Shown one piece after another: positions 1-10,300 of a DNA stretch of 64,000 nucleotides; the first letter of the stretch is position 1; every line of letters begins with the position of its first letter. Below the pieces are notes generated by a model, which worked only from the letters and a program-made list of their open reading frames with translations, had not been told where the DNA came from and ran no database searches. Source of the stretch: Bryocella elongata (lineage in GTDB: Bacteria > Acidobacteriota > Terriglobia > Terriglobales > Acidobacteriaceae); contig NZ_FNVA01000001.1 in the NCBI RefSeq assembly GCF_900108185.1, forward strand, positions 1,178,001 to 1,242,000, written 5' to 3'. The translations under genes were made by a program, and so were the position numbers.

Positions 1-234
1 GACATAGCGAAGAAAGACGCTACCCATTCCAATGGAACTGTAGGGCGCAAACAGACTTGTGAAGGCGAAAGCTCCCACGTAAACGCCATATTCACGACTT
101 CCCACTAGTCGAGCGAGTAAGACAAAATTCAGCGCCTGAAAGACAATTCCGATGCCTTGTCCCATCAACAGCCAGCCAGCATTCCTCGCCAGCGTGCTGG
201 CGCGAAGCCTAGCCGTGATCTCGTCTATTTTCAT
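1..234 (-). CDS. Polysaccharide flippase (Wzx/MATE-like), N-terminal fragment
   Basis: Only the first 78 residues lie in the window; the frame stays open to base 1. The protein starts MKIDEITARLRAS and runs at once into a hydrophobic helix (GWLLMGQGIGIVFQALNF), then LLARLVGSREYGVYVGAFAF. This order, with the short LGSREYGVY-type loop between the first two helices, is typical of oligosaccharide flippases that move lipid-linked repeat units across the inner membrane. It lies 22 bp downstream of the O-antigen ligase/polymerase gene on the same strand, so the two probably form an exopolysaccharide operon. The ATG at 234 follows a weak GGG. Identity rests on a short fragment. Confidence 0.7.
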   Translation of the reverse strand, partial: MKIDEITARLRASTLARNAGWLLMGQGIGIVFQALNFVLLARLVGSREYGVYVGAFAFTSLFAPYSSIGMGSVFLRYV

Positions 235-256
235 CCCGTTTCGCTTTCCCTTGGCG

Positions 257-1606
257 TCATGACCGCGTCGAGGGATCGAGCCGCATAAATCCTGTCCGCT
301 CTATCAACTCGAGTTGGGATGTGCAATAGAGCACGAGGATCATACCAATAGCCGGGGTGTACATGATCACTGCGGCAGCAAAGCTCTCCACAAGAACAAC
401 AATCATGCAATAGATAAGCACCTCGAGGTGGGCTAGCGTATAACTAAGCACCGCTCTGCCGATATAAAAAATCGCCGAAATGATAATTGGCAGATACAGT
501 GCAAAGCCGATAAACCCGTAGGTCAGTATGATCTCAAGGAAGTCATTATGCGAGCTCGAGACTTCCCATCCACCTACGCGCACGTCAGCATCGTAGGCCA
601 CGGGTGTGCCCCAGACACCATAAGTTCCGTAGCCGAGCAACGGCCGTCTACCTATAAGAAGCCACACCGCAGCCCATATATCGGTTCGATTCGTCAGATT
701 TCGTGTTCGACCGAAGAGCGCAAGAAACGCGTCCAGATTTGTATATATCAGTGCCGTCGTGATGGTCCCTATCACGCCGACGATGATGATGAGCGGGAGA
801 CGAGACCGCTGGTCGAAACGGCGGATAAATGCCAATATCGGGACCAGCATCAGGATGATCCCAATAGCAATCCACGATTCGCGGCTGCCAGATTTGTAAA
901 CGCAGAACAAAGCCAGCACCATCAGGAGCCAACGCCAAGTACGGTCAGCGTTCGTCTGCGGCTTCAACCCCAGCGCTACTGCAACCCCTACGGCGCAGCC
1001 GATCCCCAAGTTGTTCTTCTGTGAGAAGACTCCCTGCCAGGAGCCAGCGATCTCATGATTTCTTGTTCCCTGATCGACCCCTACCATCGGAAATGCCACA
1101 GCGGCGATTATGCTGAGCACCATCAAGATTGTCAGCGCCCAGACGAGCATCCTAACAAACTGGACCCTCTTGAAGCGGGACATCAGGTAGTTGTAGTACA
1201 AGAAGACGCACACGGAGTCGATGGAAGGCCGGATGAACGCTTTGAGTGTGGCCGTCCCCCAAAATCCGCTCGCCAGTCCAAATAGTAGAAATGCCAGCCC
1301 GAAACGACACGTCCACAAGTCCAAATGAAGCCGAAAATTCGTCCGGTAGAACATCCAGCACGTGATGGTCCAAAAAATGATGTGCCAGCCCTGAAACTCC
1401 ACCGGGGTCGGGTCAGAAATAAATGGAATGGAACCATTGATCGCCAGAAACATAAACGGGACGAGATTGAGAATCTCTTCCAGCCGAACTGACGAGATCA
1501 TCAATTCATCGGCCTGCAAGCTCTGGGCCAATGGCCGATGTGAGGCAACCGGGGTTGTCCACGCTGCCGTCGAAATGTTTGTGGCCGGATTGGAATATTC
1601 GGGCAT
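257..1606 (-). CDS. O-antigen ligase/polymerase family membrane protein (Wzy_C type)
   Basis: A polytopic inner-membrane protein with about ten hydrophobic segments. The large periplasmic loop carries NRTDIWAAVWLLIGRRPLLG and then SSHNDFLEIILTYGFIG, the HN-x2-L...G-x2-G signature of the O-antigen ligase/Wzy_C family. Such proteins polymerise repeat units or ligate them to a lipid acceptor. The frame extends upstream to a TTG at 1717 without a ribosome site; I prefer the ATG at 1606 (MPEYSNPA), and the ATG at 1501 is also possible. It is followed after 22 bp by a flippase, which supports a role in surface polysaccharide assembly. Ligase and polymerase cannot be told apart from sequence. Confidence 0.8.
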   Translation of the reverse strand: MPEYSNPATNISTAAWTTPVASHRPLAQSLQADELMISSVRLEEILNLVPFMFLAINGSIPFISDPTPVEFQGWHIIFWTITCWMFYRTNFRLHLDLWTCRFGLAFLLFGLASGFWGTATLKAFIRPSIDSVCVFLYYNYLMSRFKRVQFVRMLVWALTILMVLSIIAAVAFPMVGVDQGTRNHEIAGSWQGVFSQKNNLGIGCAVGVAVALGLKPQTNADRTWRWLLMVLALFCVYKSGSRESWIAIGIILMLVPILAFIRRFDQRSRLPLIIIVGVIGTITTALIYTNLDAFLALFGRTRNLTNRTDIWAAVWLLIGRRPLLGYGTYGVWGTPVAYDADVRVGGWEVSSSHNDFLEIILTYGFIGFALYLPIIISAIFYIGRAVLSYTLAHLEVLIYCMIVVLVESFAAAVIMYTPAIGMILVLYCTSQLELIERTGFMRLDPSTRS

Positions 1607-1967
1607 CACGTTCTCGAAGCGAGGATTGGCGGGGTACAGTAGGCTGAAATTGTGAGTTGGCGCGACGAACTCAGTATACCCGAAGGATCGGCAATGCTCT
1701 TGACGAAGCGGAGACAAGATGACGTCAGGAGGAGGTCAGGCTCGACTACTGGCAAAGCGCGTCGGCTCCGCACTCGCCCCATTCCCACAGCATTATGGAC
1801 ATTCGTCCAACGCGAACCCCGACTTAAGATCTAGAGGTCGCGCTTTGTCAGGGCCATACAATGCATCAAAGATGTTGTGTAGGGTTGTCCGCGAGCAAGA
1901 ACTGCTGGAGTCCTTGCGCACAATGGGGCTTGAAGGAATGGACGACAACTGATCTCGGGAGTTGAAC
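1607..1967. promoter_or_regulatory. Divergent intergenic region, ligase / alginate lyase
   Basis: About 360 bp between the oppositely transcribed ligase and AlgL-like lyase genes. No convincing gene is present; the short open frames here are not supported by ribosome sites. A GGGAG at 1957-1961 serves the lyase start at 1968. No clear -35/-10 pair was seen. Confidence 0.4.
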
Positions 1968-3089
1968 GTGAAGCCTACAACTAAATTCATCATTCTGTTC
2001 ACGCTGGCCATATTTCACGCCGCCGCTCTCCGAGCGGAGCACGTCGTGAATCCGAAAGCCTCTCTTATCGACGTACGGGCTCGTCAGGCTGAGCTCCGGA
2101 ACAACCAGGACTTTCGTGTCAGCATGGCAGTGAACGCGCAACCCATGTGCTCTGTGAAACGTCTCGTGGCAGCTCCTCCCAGTCCGATGGTGATCAAACC
2201 CTACTATCTGAGCGGCAGCAGCGGACCTACGGATCCGGAGGCCATTGCACAGATGAACGTGTACAACGACTTCGAAAAGCGGATCACTGCTGGAATGAAT
2301 CGTTACGTCGCTCTCGGAGACGAGGGAGAAGCGCAGTGCGCGCAGAGACAGATCGACGAATTTGCGAAGGGTGGCGCCTTATTGAGCTTCAGCTTCAAGG
2401 TCTATCCCCAAACCCTGTATCAGGTGGAATGGACACTCTCGTCGGCGGCCATCACAGAGTCGGTTCTGATGAACGATAGGAACCTAGACCAGGCCATGGT
2501 GAAGCGTGACATTGCGTGGATGAACCAGGTCGCACAGAAGATGATTCAGGGCGATAAGGAATATGGCGTCCTAAACAATCATCACTACTGGACTGGACTC
2601 GCAGCGGTTGCTGTGGGGGTAGTATCCTCCGACGATTCCTTGTTCACGTGGGGCGTCAATGTATTTCGCTCGGCCGTAAACCAGTTGAACAGCGCGGGCG
2701 CGTTTCCCCTCGAGATGTCTCGTTCTGAACTCGCAATTCACTACGATGGTTTCGCGTTGCAAGCGCTCATTCCACTCGCTGAGTTCGCGGAGCGGCAGGG
2801 AGTGAATCTCTACGCTTACCGTTCGCCTACGGGCAAAAGTATCTCGGACGCAATGAACTTCTTCGCGAGTGCTGTAGCCGACCCCTCAGTGGTCAACTCG
2901 TTCCAGAGCGCACCTCAAAAGCTGGACCCCGACAATTCCGACTTTTTCTCGTTCGCTGAGTTCTATGCGAGACGCTTTGGGTCTCAGATGCCCTCATCTA
3001 TGCGGCGAATGCTACGGCGACCAAACTACTCGTCGCGCATTGGCGGAAGCACCACAGTGCTCGCCGCACCGCTCGTAACCCCTCGCTAA
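1968..3089 (+). CDS. Periplasmic alginate lyase-like protein (AlgL / PL5 family)
   Basis: A secreted alpha/alpha-toroid polysaccharide lyase. The first 20 residues form a signal peptide (FIILFTLAIFHAAALRAE). The motif NNHHYWTG near residues 203-210 matches the AlgL NNHSYW motif that carries the catalytic His; a downstream block SRSELAIHYDGFALQALIPL matches the second conserved AlgL stretch. AlgL cleaves beta-linked uronates and, within exopolysaccharide operons, clears mis-exported polymer from the periplasm. GTG at 1968 is chosen because GGGAG sits six bases upstream; the TTG at 1962 is too close to it. The basic C-terminus (SSMRRMLRRPN) is unusual. Substrate may be another uronic-acid polymer rather than alginate. 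Confidence 0.75.
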   Translation: MKPTTKFIILFTLAIFHAAALRAEHVVNPKASLIDVRARQAELRNNQDFRVSMAVNAQPMCSVKRLVAAPPSPMVIKPYYLSGSSGPTDPEAIAQMNVYNDFEKRITAGMNRYVALGDEGEAQCAQRQIDEFAKGGALLSFSFKVYPQTLYQVEWTLSSAAITESVLMNDRNLDQAMVKRDIAWMNQVAQKMIQGDKEYGVLNNHHYWTGLAAVAVGVVSSDDSLFTWGVNVFRSAVNQLNSAGAFPLEMSRSELAIHYDGFALQALIPLAEFAERQGVNLYAYRSPTGKSISDAMNFFASAVADPSVVNSFQSAPQKLDPDNSDFFSFAEFYARRFGSQMPSSMRRMLRRPNYSSRIGGSTTVLAAPLVTPR

Positions 3090-3221
3090 GACCTCGAATG
3101 GAAAGGTCATCCGTCAGGAAAAATCCGTAGTTCAATGGTAATCTCCGATATGCCAAGCGCCTGCAGGGGCTGTTCGTTCCATCCACTGGGCGGACGCCAC
3201 CCCTGATCCACGGAAAGTAGG

Positions 3222-3256
3222 AAATCACTCTTCCGACTCCAGGAAGAGTGATTTTT
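3222..3256 (+). terminator. Intrinsic terminator after the alginate lyase gene
   Basis: A perfect 13-bp stem (AAATCACTCTTCC / GGAAGAGTGATTT) with a 7-base loop, ending in TTTTT on the plus strand. It lies between two converging genes. On the minus strand the 3' flank is TTTCC, so it may also stop the acyltransferase transcript. Confidence 0.85.
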
Positions 3257-3315
3257 GGTCGGGTTGCTATATCAGTTTCCATTCGCTGATCATCGAGCGC
3301 TCGGAAGGGAGTGCT

Positions 3316-5382
3316 TCAATTTTGTATTTCAGACTGCAACAGAGACTGCTGGTGGGCCTGGTCGACGGCCTGAAGGAATGAAGGAAGAAGCAAGTCGTTT
3401 CCGAATGCAGAGAGATGATCCGTGTCGAAAAAGAGGGGCTGCCCATTGATGTAGGCTGGACATTGGGATGCAGGGCAAAGCAATTGCGCCGGCTCCCAAA
3501 TCGACACGCCACGAATTCCCGCCGCCACCTCGGCGAGCCCCCTTCTTGGAAGCAGCGTCCGATCCCATCGCGCTGAAGGACTGATCTCGGACATTGCATT
3601 ACAAACTGGATTGGACCGGTCAAACCAGTCAGCACAACGATCAAGGGGTGATGGCATAACAGGCTTGACGCCCTCCACGATTACCGCTGCTCCGTGCGCG
3701 GAAAGTTCCATGACGCGGCTCCTGCTTGTCGCCATCACGGTGGGATCCAATGGCATAGGCTCGACCATGTCGCCTTCGAAATTCCGATAACGCGTCGTCG
3801 ATAGATTTGCCAATACGATAACGTCTCCCGGTCCCGCGGAAGCTTTCAGTTTCGCCTCTGTCATCTGTAGAAAATCCCTGCAGCCACGCACCTCGGGAAA
3901 ATGCGAAAGCGGAACTGATCGGCAAGCGCCGAGGGTAAATAATTCGACATGGTACTTACCCATTGCTGCGATTCTCCACGCAGTACGCTCATATGCGCCA
4001 GAATGCGAATCGCCGAAGATATAAAGATGGGAAGCGCCAGAATTAACACAGCGCGCGGTGAAGTCAATCATAAGGCCTGAGCCAAACGCGCTCGCATGCT
4101 TGGTAGCGGCGCACCCGACCGGCATGGGTGGCTGTCGATAAGGATCCCAGACCCCTACATTGTCAGGCGCCGCAAGGCCCCACCTCGGCTTAAGAAAACG
4201 CGTACCGATACAAAATAATCCGACGACAACGGCCGCGACTCCGTAGCGAATGAAGAGTCCTGCAGAGGGAACCTTTGCTCGTTCCGTCTGATTGTGAAAC
4301 CGCAACTCCACGAAATAATAGCTGAGACAGCTGCATAGCAACATGATCAGAGCGGCCAAAATCTGCATCCGCAAAGTTTGGGCCCCAAATGTCCACCTAA
4401 AGAAAACAAGAACCAGCCAATGCCAAAGATATAGAGAATAACTTACATTTCCTATCCAAACTGGTAATGGCGATGAGAGAAGCCTGTCAATCCAAACTCC
4501 AGGATGACACCATAATGTACCTATAAGTAACGCAGTTGCGAGGCAAGGCAGAATTGCGCCAGGTACGGGAAACTTGCCAGGCTGCGTAATGATCAGCGCC
4601 AGCGTAAGCGAAGCAACAGCTACCAGACCCAAAACCGCGGCGAAGGATGAGGTCCGCCGTCGCAGCCGTTCCGTCCCTTCAGGACTCAACGCCAAGCGGA
4701 GCAGGAAGCCCAGCCCCAGTTCCCAAAATCGAGTCGGGAGCATGTAGAAAGCAAAACCGGGATTGTGTTTCGACGCCCAGGCAGCCCCCAGCAACGAAAG
4801 CACGCTTGCCGCAATCACGGCCACTACAGTGAGCGTCCGATGCTTTAGGTTGCGTTGCGATTGAACAAAGATTAGGTACGAGAAGATAGGAAACAGGAAG
4901 TAATACTGTTCCTCCACCGCTAACGACCAAGTGTGAGTAAACGGATTCAATTCGCTCGATACCGCGAAGTAATCTGCGGTTTTCGCCCACAGGATGAGAT
5001 TGCTGAGGCCTACAGCCGCGGACGCACCCGTCACTTCAAAGAATTTCGTCTCCTCAACTAACGGCACAAACAGCATCGAAATGAGCGCCGCGACGATTAG
5101 GAAGGCATACAACGCGGGCAGAATACGCACGAAGCGGCGCTTGTAAAACCATCCGACATACTGAATAAAATTCTGGTGCGTGGTATCAGCCACCGAATGT
5201 GCTACCACGAAGCCCGAGATTACAAAAAATACATCGACACCTACGAAACCTCCCGGAACCCAGGCAGCGTTGATATGATAGGCAATAATCGATATAACAG
5301 CGATCGCTCGCAAGCCTGCGATCGATCGGACATAGCCCCGCGAACCGGCCATTCCACGACCTCTCTGGATTCCAGTACCCAT
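3316..5382 (-). CDS. Acyltransferase 3 (OafA/YrhL-like) fused to a SGNH domain
   Basis: An O-acetyltransferase of surface polysaccharides. Residues about 10-370 form the acyltransferase-3 membrane domain with ten or so helices; SIAGLRAIAVISIIAYH and PGGFVGVDVFFVISGF are its signature N-terminal blocks, including the catalytic-type His. The C-terminal third is a periplasmic SGNH domain with GDSHSG near residue 455 and the DTDHLS block near residue 654 supplying the Asp-His pair. This fusion is typical of enzymes that acetylate O-antigen or exopolysaccharide. The ATG at 5382 has AAGGG five bases upstream; the TTG at 5400 is less likely. Codon use is more AT-rich than in genes after 5.8 kb, as is common in polysaccharide loci. 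Confidence 0.9.
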   Translation of the reverse strand: MGTGIQRGRGMAGSRGYVRSIAGLRAIAVISIIAYHINAAWVPGGFVGVDVFFVISGFVVAHSVADTTHQNFIQYVGWFYKRRFVRILPALYAFLIVAALISMLFVPLVEETKFFEVTGASAAVGLSNLILWAKTADYFAVSSELNPFTHTWSLAVEEQYYFLFPIFSYLIFVQSQRNLKHRTLTVVAVIAASVLSLLGAAWASKHNPGFAFYMLPTRFWELGLGFLLRLALSPEGTERLRRRTSSFAAVLGLVAVASLTLALIITQPGKFPVPGAILPCLATALLIGTLWCHPGVWIDRLLSSPLPVWIGNVSYSLYLWHWLVLVFFRWTFGAQTLRMQILAALIMLLCSCLSYYFVELRFHNQTERAKVPSAGLFIRYGVAAVVVGLFCIGTRFLKPRWGLAAPDNVGVWDPYRQPPMPVGCAATKHASAFGSGLMIDFTARCVNSGASHLYIFGDSHSGAYERTAWRIAAMGKYHVELFTLGACRSVPLSHFPEVRGCRDFLQMTEAKLKASAGPGDVIVLANLSTTRYRNFEGDMVEPMPLDPTVMATSRSRVMELSAHGAAVIVEGVKPVMPSPLDRCADWFDRSNPVCNAMSEISPSARWDRTLLPRRGLAEVAAGIRGVSIWEPAQLLCPASQCPAYINGQPLFFDTDHLSAFGNDLLLPSFLQAVDQAHQQSLLQSEIQN

Positions 5383-5772
5383 ATTGACCCTTGAAAACAA
5401 CAGGGGATTGGTGTGTGTGTGTTTCCTGAACCAATTCTACTTTGAAAGCGCGCGGTTCCCTTCCACATTGGACCGAGATGAGCGCCAGCCGAAGTGGCCA
5501 CGTGCTCATATTTTGCTGAACACGAAAATTGAACGTTCGTCGCAAACTCAATTTTGAGCGGTGTGCAGACCATAGCGGTATTGCTAGCCGTCGGGAACAA
5601 AGTTCGCCCACGAGAGGACTCTGCGGTGACATGGGCGCACCCGCTCTATTGCTATAGAGGCCTTGTTCGAGGCTTCTTTTCCTGGAGCCGTGGTGGTCGG
5701 CGTTCCGTATGACCCGTCCACATTGCCTGCCTGGCTGCTTTCAGCGGACAGTCCCTGCCATTCTGCAACGCC
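5383..5772. other. Non-coding spacer between acyltransferase and regulator genes
   Basis: About 390 bp. It must hold the acyltransferase promoter on the minus strand, but no clear hexamers were seen. A (GT)n tract lies at 5411-5424. A small inverted repeat CTCTAT-TGCT-ATAGAG lies at 5644-5659, downstream of the regulator gene and possibly part of its 3' end. No supported gene. Confidence 0.4.
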
Positions 5773-7134
5773 CTACTTATGCACGCGCCAGGCGAGGAGA
5801 TTGCCATGCACAGCGCTGGCGCCCATGTTCTGCGTGCCCAGCAACAGCTCGAAGTGAGGGATTCTGCCGCCGCGGAGTTCGATCTTCCGGAGGAATGGAA
5901 GCAGCTCCGAGTCGTCCGCGAGGAAGTCCCAGGCGGCCTCGGTGCCAGCCATGGAGGTTCCTTCAATGATGAGGGCGTTTCCGTCGCCGGAGAGGTTTGG
6001 AACAAACGCCACAACGCCAAAGACCTGGTGCTGCGGATCGTCGTTTACGGAGTCATAACGAGCGAGTTCTCCGGGAAGCGGCGACCGATTGAAGACCGAG
6101 AAGACCCGGGCCTTGTAGTCGTTCTTGAGCACGAAGTTCATGTTGGGCTCGAAGAGCTCCTCCCAGGGATTGGCCTCAGCCGCCCCAATGAGGATGATGT
6201 TGCCGTCCTTGAGATCGTTGGGTCGGACATCGCGGGCATAGCGCACCTGCAGGCTGCTCTGTGCGGCCTGGGCGGTCTCGGCAAGCTTCACTGCCGCCTC
6301 GAGGTCCACGATCGAGGTGTAGCGTCGGCCATTGAAGTCGGTGCGGAGCGCCCGCATCTGCGCCGGCATGGCGGGATCGGGCGGCGTTCCGTTGGGGCTG
6401 CGATAGTCGCCGACGATGTATTCACTGAGTGGCACGGTGCGCAGGTCGATCGCATGCGAGAGCACCAGGCCGGAGTCGGCGGGGATCACCAGGGTGGGGT
6501 GGCCCGGTTGAAACATCTGGCTCCACAACGGATGCCTGGCCGGAGGGATGCCGGGGCTGCGGTGAAGGTTCAGCGACAACAAGACGATCAGCGCCAACGC
6601 GAGCACACCGCAAAGAGTCCAGGGAAGGCGAGAAGTCATGCGCTGCGCAAGCGATGGAGCCGGCTTTTCAGGTGGCAGCGCAGGTCCGATCAAAGGCCGC
6701 AGCATCTCCGGGGGAGCCGGAGAATGCGGATCTTCCGCCGCGCGGCGCGGAGCGAAGACCGGCACGTAGCCGCCCTTGGGAATCATGAGCCGAATGGACT
6801 CTTCGGCTCCCTCCTGCTCGTAGTAGAGATCAAGCCGCTGCCGAAGGCGGCTGGCCTGGGTGCGAACGATTCCGTCGACGGAGGAGTCGTAGTCCTGGGA
6901 GCGACCGAACACGGCCCGCCCAATGGTCTGTTCGCTCAGTTCGCCATCGCGGCCCTGTAGCGTCATGTCGCAGAGGTGCGTTAGCAGCGAGGACAGTCGA
7001 ACGCTGCGCGCGAAGGTGGGGCTGCTCACGATCCGGCGCACGAGCTCGCGCTGAACGACTTCAGGCCGGTTCGGGGAGGCAGCACGGAAAGACGCTGCCT
7101 CACCCGTAGAGCGTTCTCGCTTGAGTGTTTGCAT
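5773..7134 (-). CDS. Membrane-anchored one-component regulator (acidobacterial/rhizobial-type N-domain, one TM, periplasmic sensor)
   Basis: Three parts. The N-terminal cytoplasmic domain (about residues 20-130) has SPTFARSVRLSSLLTHLC, ELSEQTIGRAVFGRS, YDSSVDGIVRTQASRLRQRL and IPKGGYVPVF. The same block opens rhizobial proteins annotated as adenylate cyclase or TPR proteins and looks like a DNA-binding winged helix. One membrane helix follows (LPWTLCGVLALALIVLLSLN). The rest, about 250 residues, is periplasmic and has no named domain I recognise; it includes GNIILIGAAEANPW. A paralog with the same plan lies at 40511-41761. The gene diverges from a TonB receptor and probably controls it in response to a periplasmic signal. 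ATG 7134 has GAGG nine bases upstream. Function is inferred from architecture and context. Confidence 0.65.
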   Translation of the reverse strand: MQTLKRERSTGEAASFRAASPNRPEVVQRELVRRIVSSPTFARSVRLSSLLTHLCDMTLQGRDGELSEQTIGRAVFGRSQDYDSSVDGIVRTQASRLRQRLDLYYEQEGAEESIRLMIPKGGYVPVFAPRRAAEDPHSPAPPEMLRPLIGPALPPEKPAPSLAQRMTSRLPWTLCGVLALALIVLLSLNLHRSPGIPPARHPLWSQMFQPGHPTLVIPADSGLVLSHAIDLRTVPLSEYIVGDYRSPNGTPPDPAMPAQMRALRTDFNGRRYTSIVDLEAAVKLAETAQAAQSSLQVRYARDVRPNDLKDGNIILIGAAEANPWEELFEPNMNFVLKNDYKARVFSVFNRSPLPGELARYDSVNDDPQHQVFGVVAFVPNLSGDGNALIIEGTSMAGTEAAWDFLADDSELLPFLRKIELRGGRIPHFELLLGTQNMGASAVHGNLLAWRVHK

Positions 7135-7200
7135 GCGAAGCGTCCTCAGTCTACTGCCGTGGACGTAAACAGCCGGTGAACTGTTCACGGGACTGTCACT

Positions 7201-7322
7201 GTATCGGGATACACACAACTTGCACAAGCTATTGACGCGCTGGGACTTAGCGCTGTATCGGAAGCGTCACGGTGAATTCGCTTCGAGGACAGGTCCGCCC
7301 CTGCTACCCCTGTGTCGGACAC
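7201..7322. promoter_or_regulatory. Candidate operators between regulator and TonB receptor
   Basis: Inverted repeat GTATC-GG-GATAC at 7201-7212, a second half copy GTATCGG at 7255-7261, and a perfect palindrome GTGTC-G-GACAC at 7312-7322. A possible plus-strand promoter is TTGACG (7232-7237), 18 bases, TATCGG (7256-7261). These sit in the divergent gap and are the natural target of the neighbouring regulator. Seen directly; function is inference. Confidence 0.35.
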
Positions 7323-7383
7323 CCCGAAGCCTGCATTCTTCCGCTCAAGTGTCCGCTTGAACCGATTTCCAGGAGCCTAAGCA

Positions 7384-10300
7384 ATGTTTTCTGAATCCCC
7401 GAATCCCCGCCGGCGCTTTCGTCGCCCACTGATGGCGGCCCTCTGGCTGTTCCTGTTCACAGTCAGTACGTGGCAGCTTGCCCGCGCGCAGTTCGATTCC
7501 GGCGCGGTGCTCGGAAATATCAAAGACCCTTCCGGCGCATCGATCGGCTCGGCCACCGTGGATCTGACCAGCGTCGCTCGAGGCACCAAGGTGAGCCGCC
7601 AGACCGACGCCGGCGGCAACTATGAGTTCGACAGCCTTCAGCCCGGGGACTATACCGTGTCGGTATCGGCTCCCGGCTTCCAGGGATCGAAGACCGACTC
7701 CTTTCGTGTTGAGGTCGGAGCCCGCCAGCGCGTCGATCTGAAGCTCGCTCTCGGCACGGCCACAGACACCGTCACCGTCTCCGGCGCGGCATCGCAGCTG
7801 GAGACAGAGACCAGCGATCGCGGTCAGACGATCCAGGGCCAGGAGGCTGTAACGCTGCCGCTCAACGGCCGCTCCTATGCCGACCTCGCGCAGCTGGTCC
7901 CGGGCGTGCGCCGCTCGCTCATCGCGACCGTAGCCTCGACGCCGCCACGTGATGCTTCCTATGACGTCAACGGCCTGACCTCGATGGACAACAACTTCAC
8001 TTTGGACGGCATCGATAACAACGCCTACCAGGAGGCGAACCAGGGTTACTCCAACGAGGCCGTGATTCCCTCCCCCGACGCTTTGCAGGAGTTCAAGGTC
8101 CAGACCGACAACTACTCGGCCGAGTATGGCCGTGCCGGCGGCGCCATCGTCAATGCGACGACCCGCAGCGGCACGAATGCCTTCCACGGCGGCGCGTACG
8201 ACTACTTCCGCAACACGGTGCTCAATGCCTTTGGCCCTTTCTACGGTACGGGCATCAAGCCCACGCTGGTGCAGAACCAGTTCGGCGGAACGTTCGGCGG
8301 CCCGATTCGCCGCGATCGCCTGTTCTTCTTCGTGGACTACGAGGGCCTGCGATCTGTCTCGCACGCGCTGACGACGGCTACGCTGCCCACCGCGGCAGAA
8401 CTCACCGGGCTCTTCACGGTTGACGGCACCGCCTCAGGCACGCCCATTCCGATCAAGAACCCCTACACCGGCGTCATCTACAGCAACGGCCAGGTGCCGT
8501 TGACGGATCCCAATATCGATCCGGTCGCACTGGCAGCGTTCAAGCTGCTGCCGACGCCGAATATCGCTGGTGCGAGTCTCACCGCAGCCAACTACCAGTA
8601 CTTGCCAGCTTCCCCCACGGTCGACAATAAGGGCGATGTGCGCGTGGACTACATCCGCAACGATCGCCAGAACGGCTTTGCCCGCTACAGCCAGCGATCG
8701 GTGAGCTACTTCCAGCCGCCACCGTTCCCCGGCGCAGCGGGCGGCAACAGCAACGGCACGCTTTATGCACGCACCTGGCAGGGTGTCGCCGGCTACAACT
8801 GGGCCGTCACCACCAACTCCGTGCTGGAGCTGCGCTACGGCCAGACCTTCACCGAAAGCGGCAAGAGCCCTGTCTTCCTCGGCGCACCGAACTTCCTCGC
8901 CGGTATCCCCAATGTTCCCACAGACCCGGCTTACACCGGCGGCCTCAACGCTCAGGCTGTTTCGGGCTTCACCCAGTTCGGCGAGCAAGGCACCAATCCG
9001 CAGTACAACAATCCCATGCAGATCAACCCCCGCGTGAACTACACGTGGGTGCGTGGGCGTCACTCCCTCAAGGTCGGCTATGAGTTCGGCTGGCTCTCGC
9101 AGATCATCTCCGACTTCCACCCGAAGTTCGGCCAGGATACCTACTCAGGCGCGTTCAGCTCTGCGGGTAGCTCCACCACGGCCCAGGCCGCCAACCTCGC
9201 CGACTTCCTCTTCGGCGCACGCAGCAACTACCAGCTCAACGCCTTCAACGTCGTCGACTACCTCCGCTACTGGCACATGGGCTATCTCCAGGATGACTGG
9301 AAGCCTCTGCCTTCGCTGACGCTGAACCTGGGTCTGCGCTATGAGTTCATGTCGCCGAACTACGAGAAGAACAACAAGTTTTACAACTTCGATCCGACCG
9401 GCGATCGTCTGCTGGCGGCAGGCAGCGGAACCGATGTGAACAGCACCGCGCCGGGCAACGTCTACAACCTGCACTATGTGGGCGGAAGCGGGCTCTACAG
9501 CCGTGGACTGGTCAATCCGGTGCACACCAACGTCGCTCCTCGCGTCGGCTTCGCGTACCAGGCAACGCCGAAGACAGCGCTGCGCGGAGGCTACGGCATC
9601 AGCTATGCCTATCTCTTCCGCTTTGGCGGCGAGGGCCTGCTGGCCTACAACGGACCAAACAACTACGACGCCACGTTGCCCAACAACCAGACACCCAGCC
9701 AGGGCCTCTGCACGTCGCTGACGCAGGACCCGACGACCTGCTTCCGCCGCACGCAGGACGGCTACCAGACGAACTTCGCCGGACCGACGAACTTCTCCAC
9801 CATCAAGGCGCAGACACGCTATACCCCGGCGAACTTCAAGCCTGCCTACGTGCAGGCCTATCACCTCTCGGTGCAGCAGGAACTTCCCTTCCAAAGCACG
9901 CTGGAGGTCGCGTACGTCGGCAACCACACCGTGCACATCCCTGCGCTCGAGGACTTCAACCAGGCACGCACCTGCCTTGCGACCGAGATCCCGACAGCAA
10001 CGCCGGGACAATGCACGACGTCGCTGCTCAATCGCAGGCCCATCGCGAACTTCACCGACATCCTCACCGAGAGCAATGCTGGCTTCCTCGTCTACAACTC
10101 GCTGCAGACCAAGCTGCAGCGTCGCTTCCGCAATGGCCTCTTCCTGATCAACTCCTTCACGTGGTCTCGCGGCATCGACCTGACCTCAGCCGATCTCGAG
10201 ACGCAGAACGGCGACACGGCCGTGACCAACATCCGAAACACCGCTTCCGACCGTGGCCCCTCCGGCTATAACCAGCCGCTGAACAACACAACCTCGGTGA

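Noticed and set aside
5779-6960. 393-residue open frame on the plus strand
   Set aside because: Opposite the membrane regulator, whose motifs are clear; the sense frame wins.
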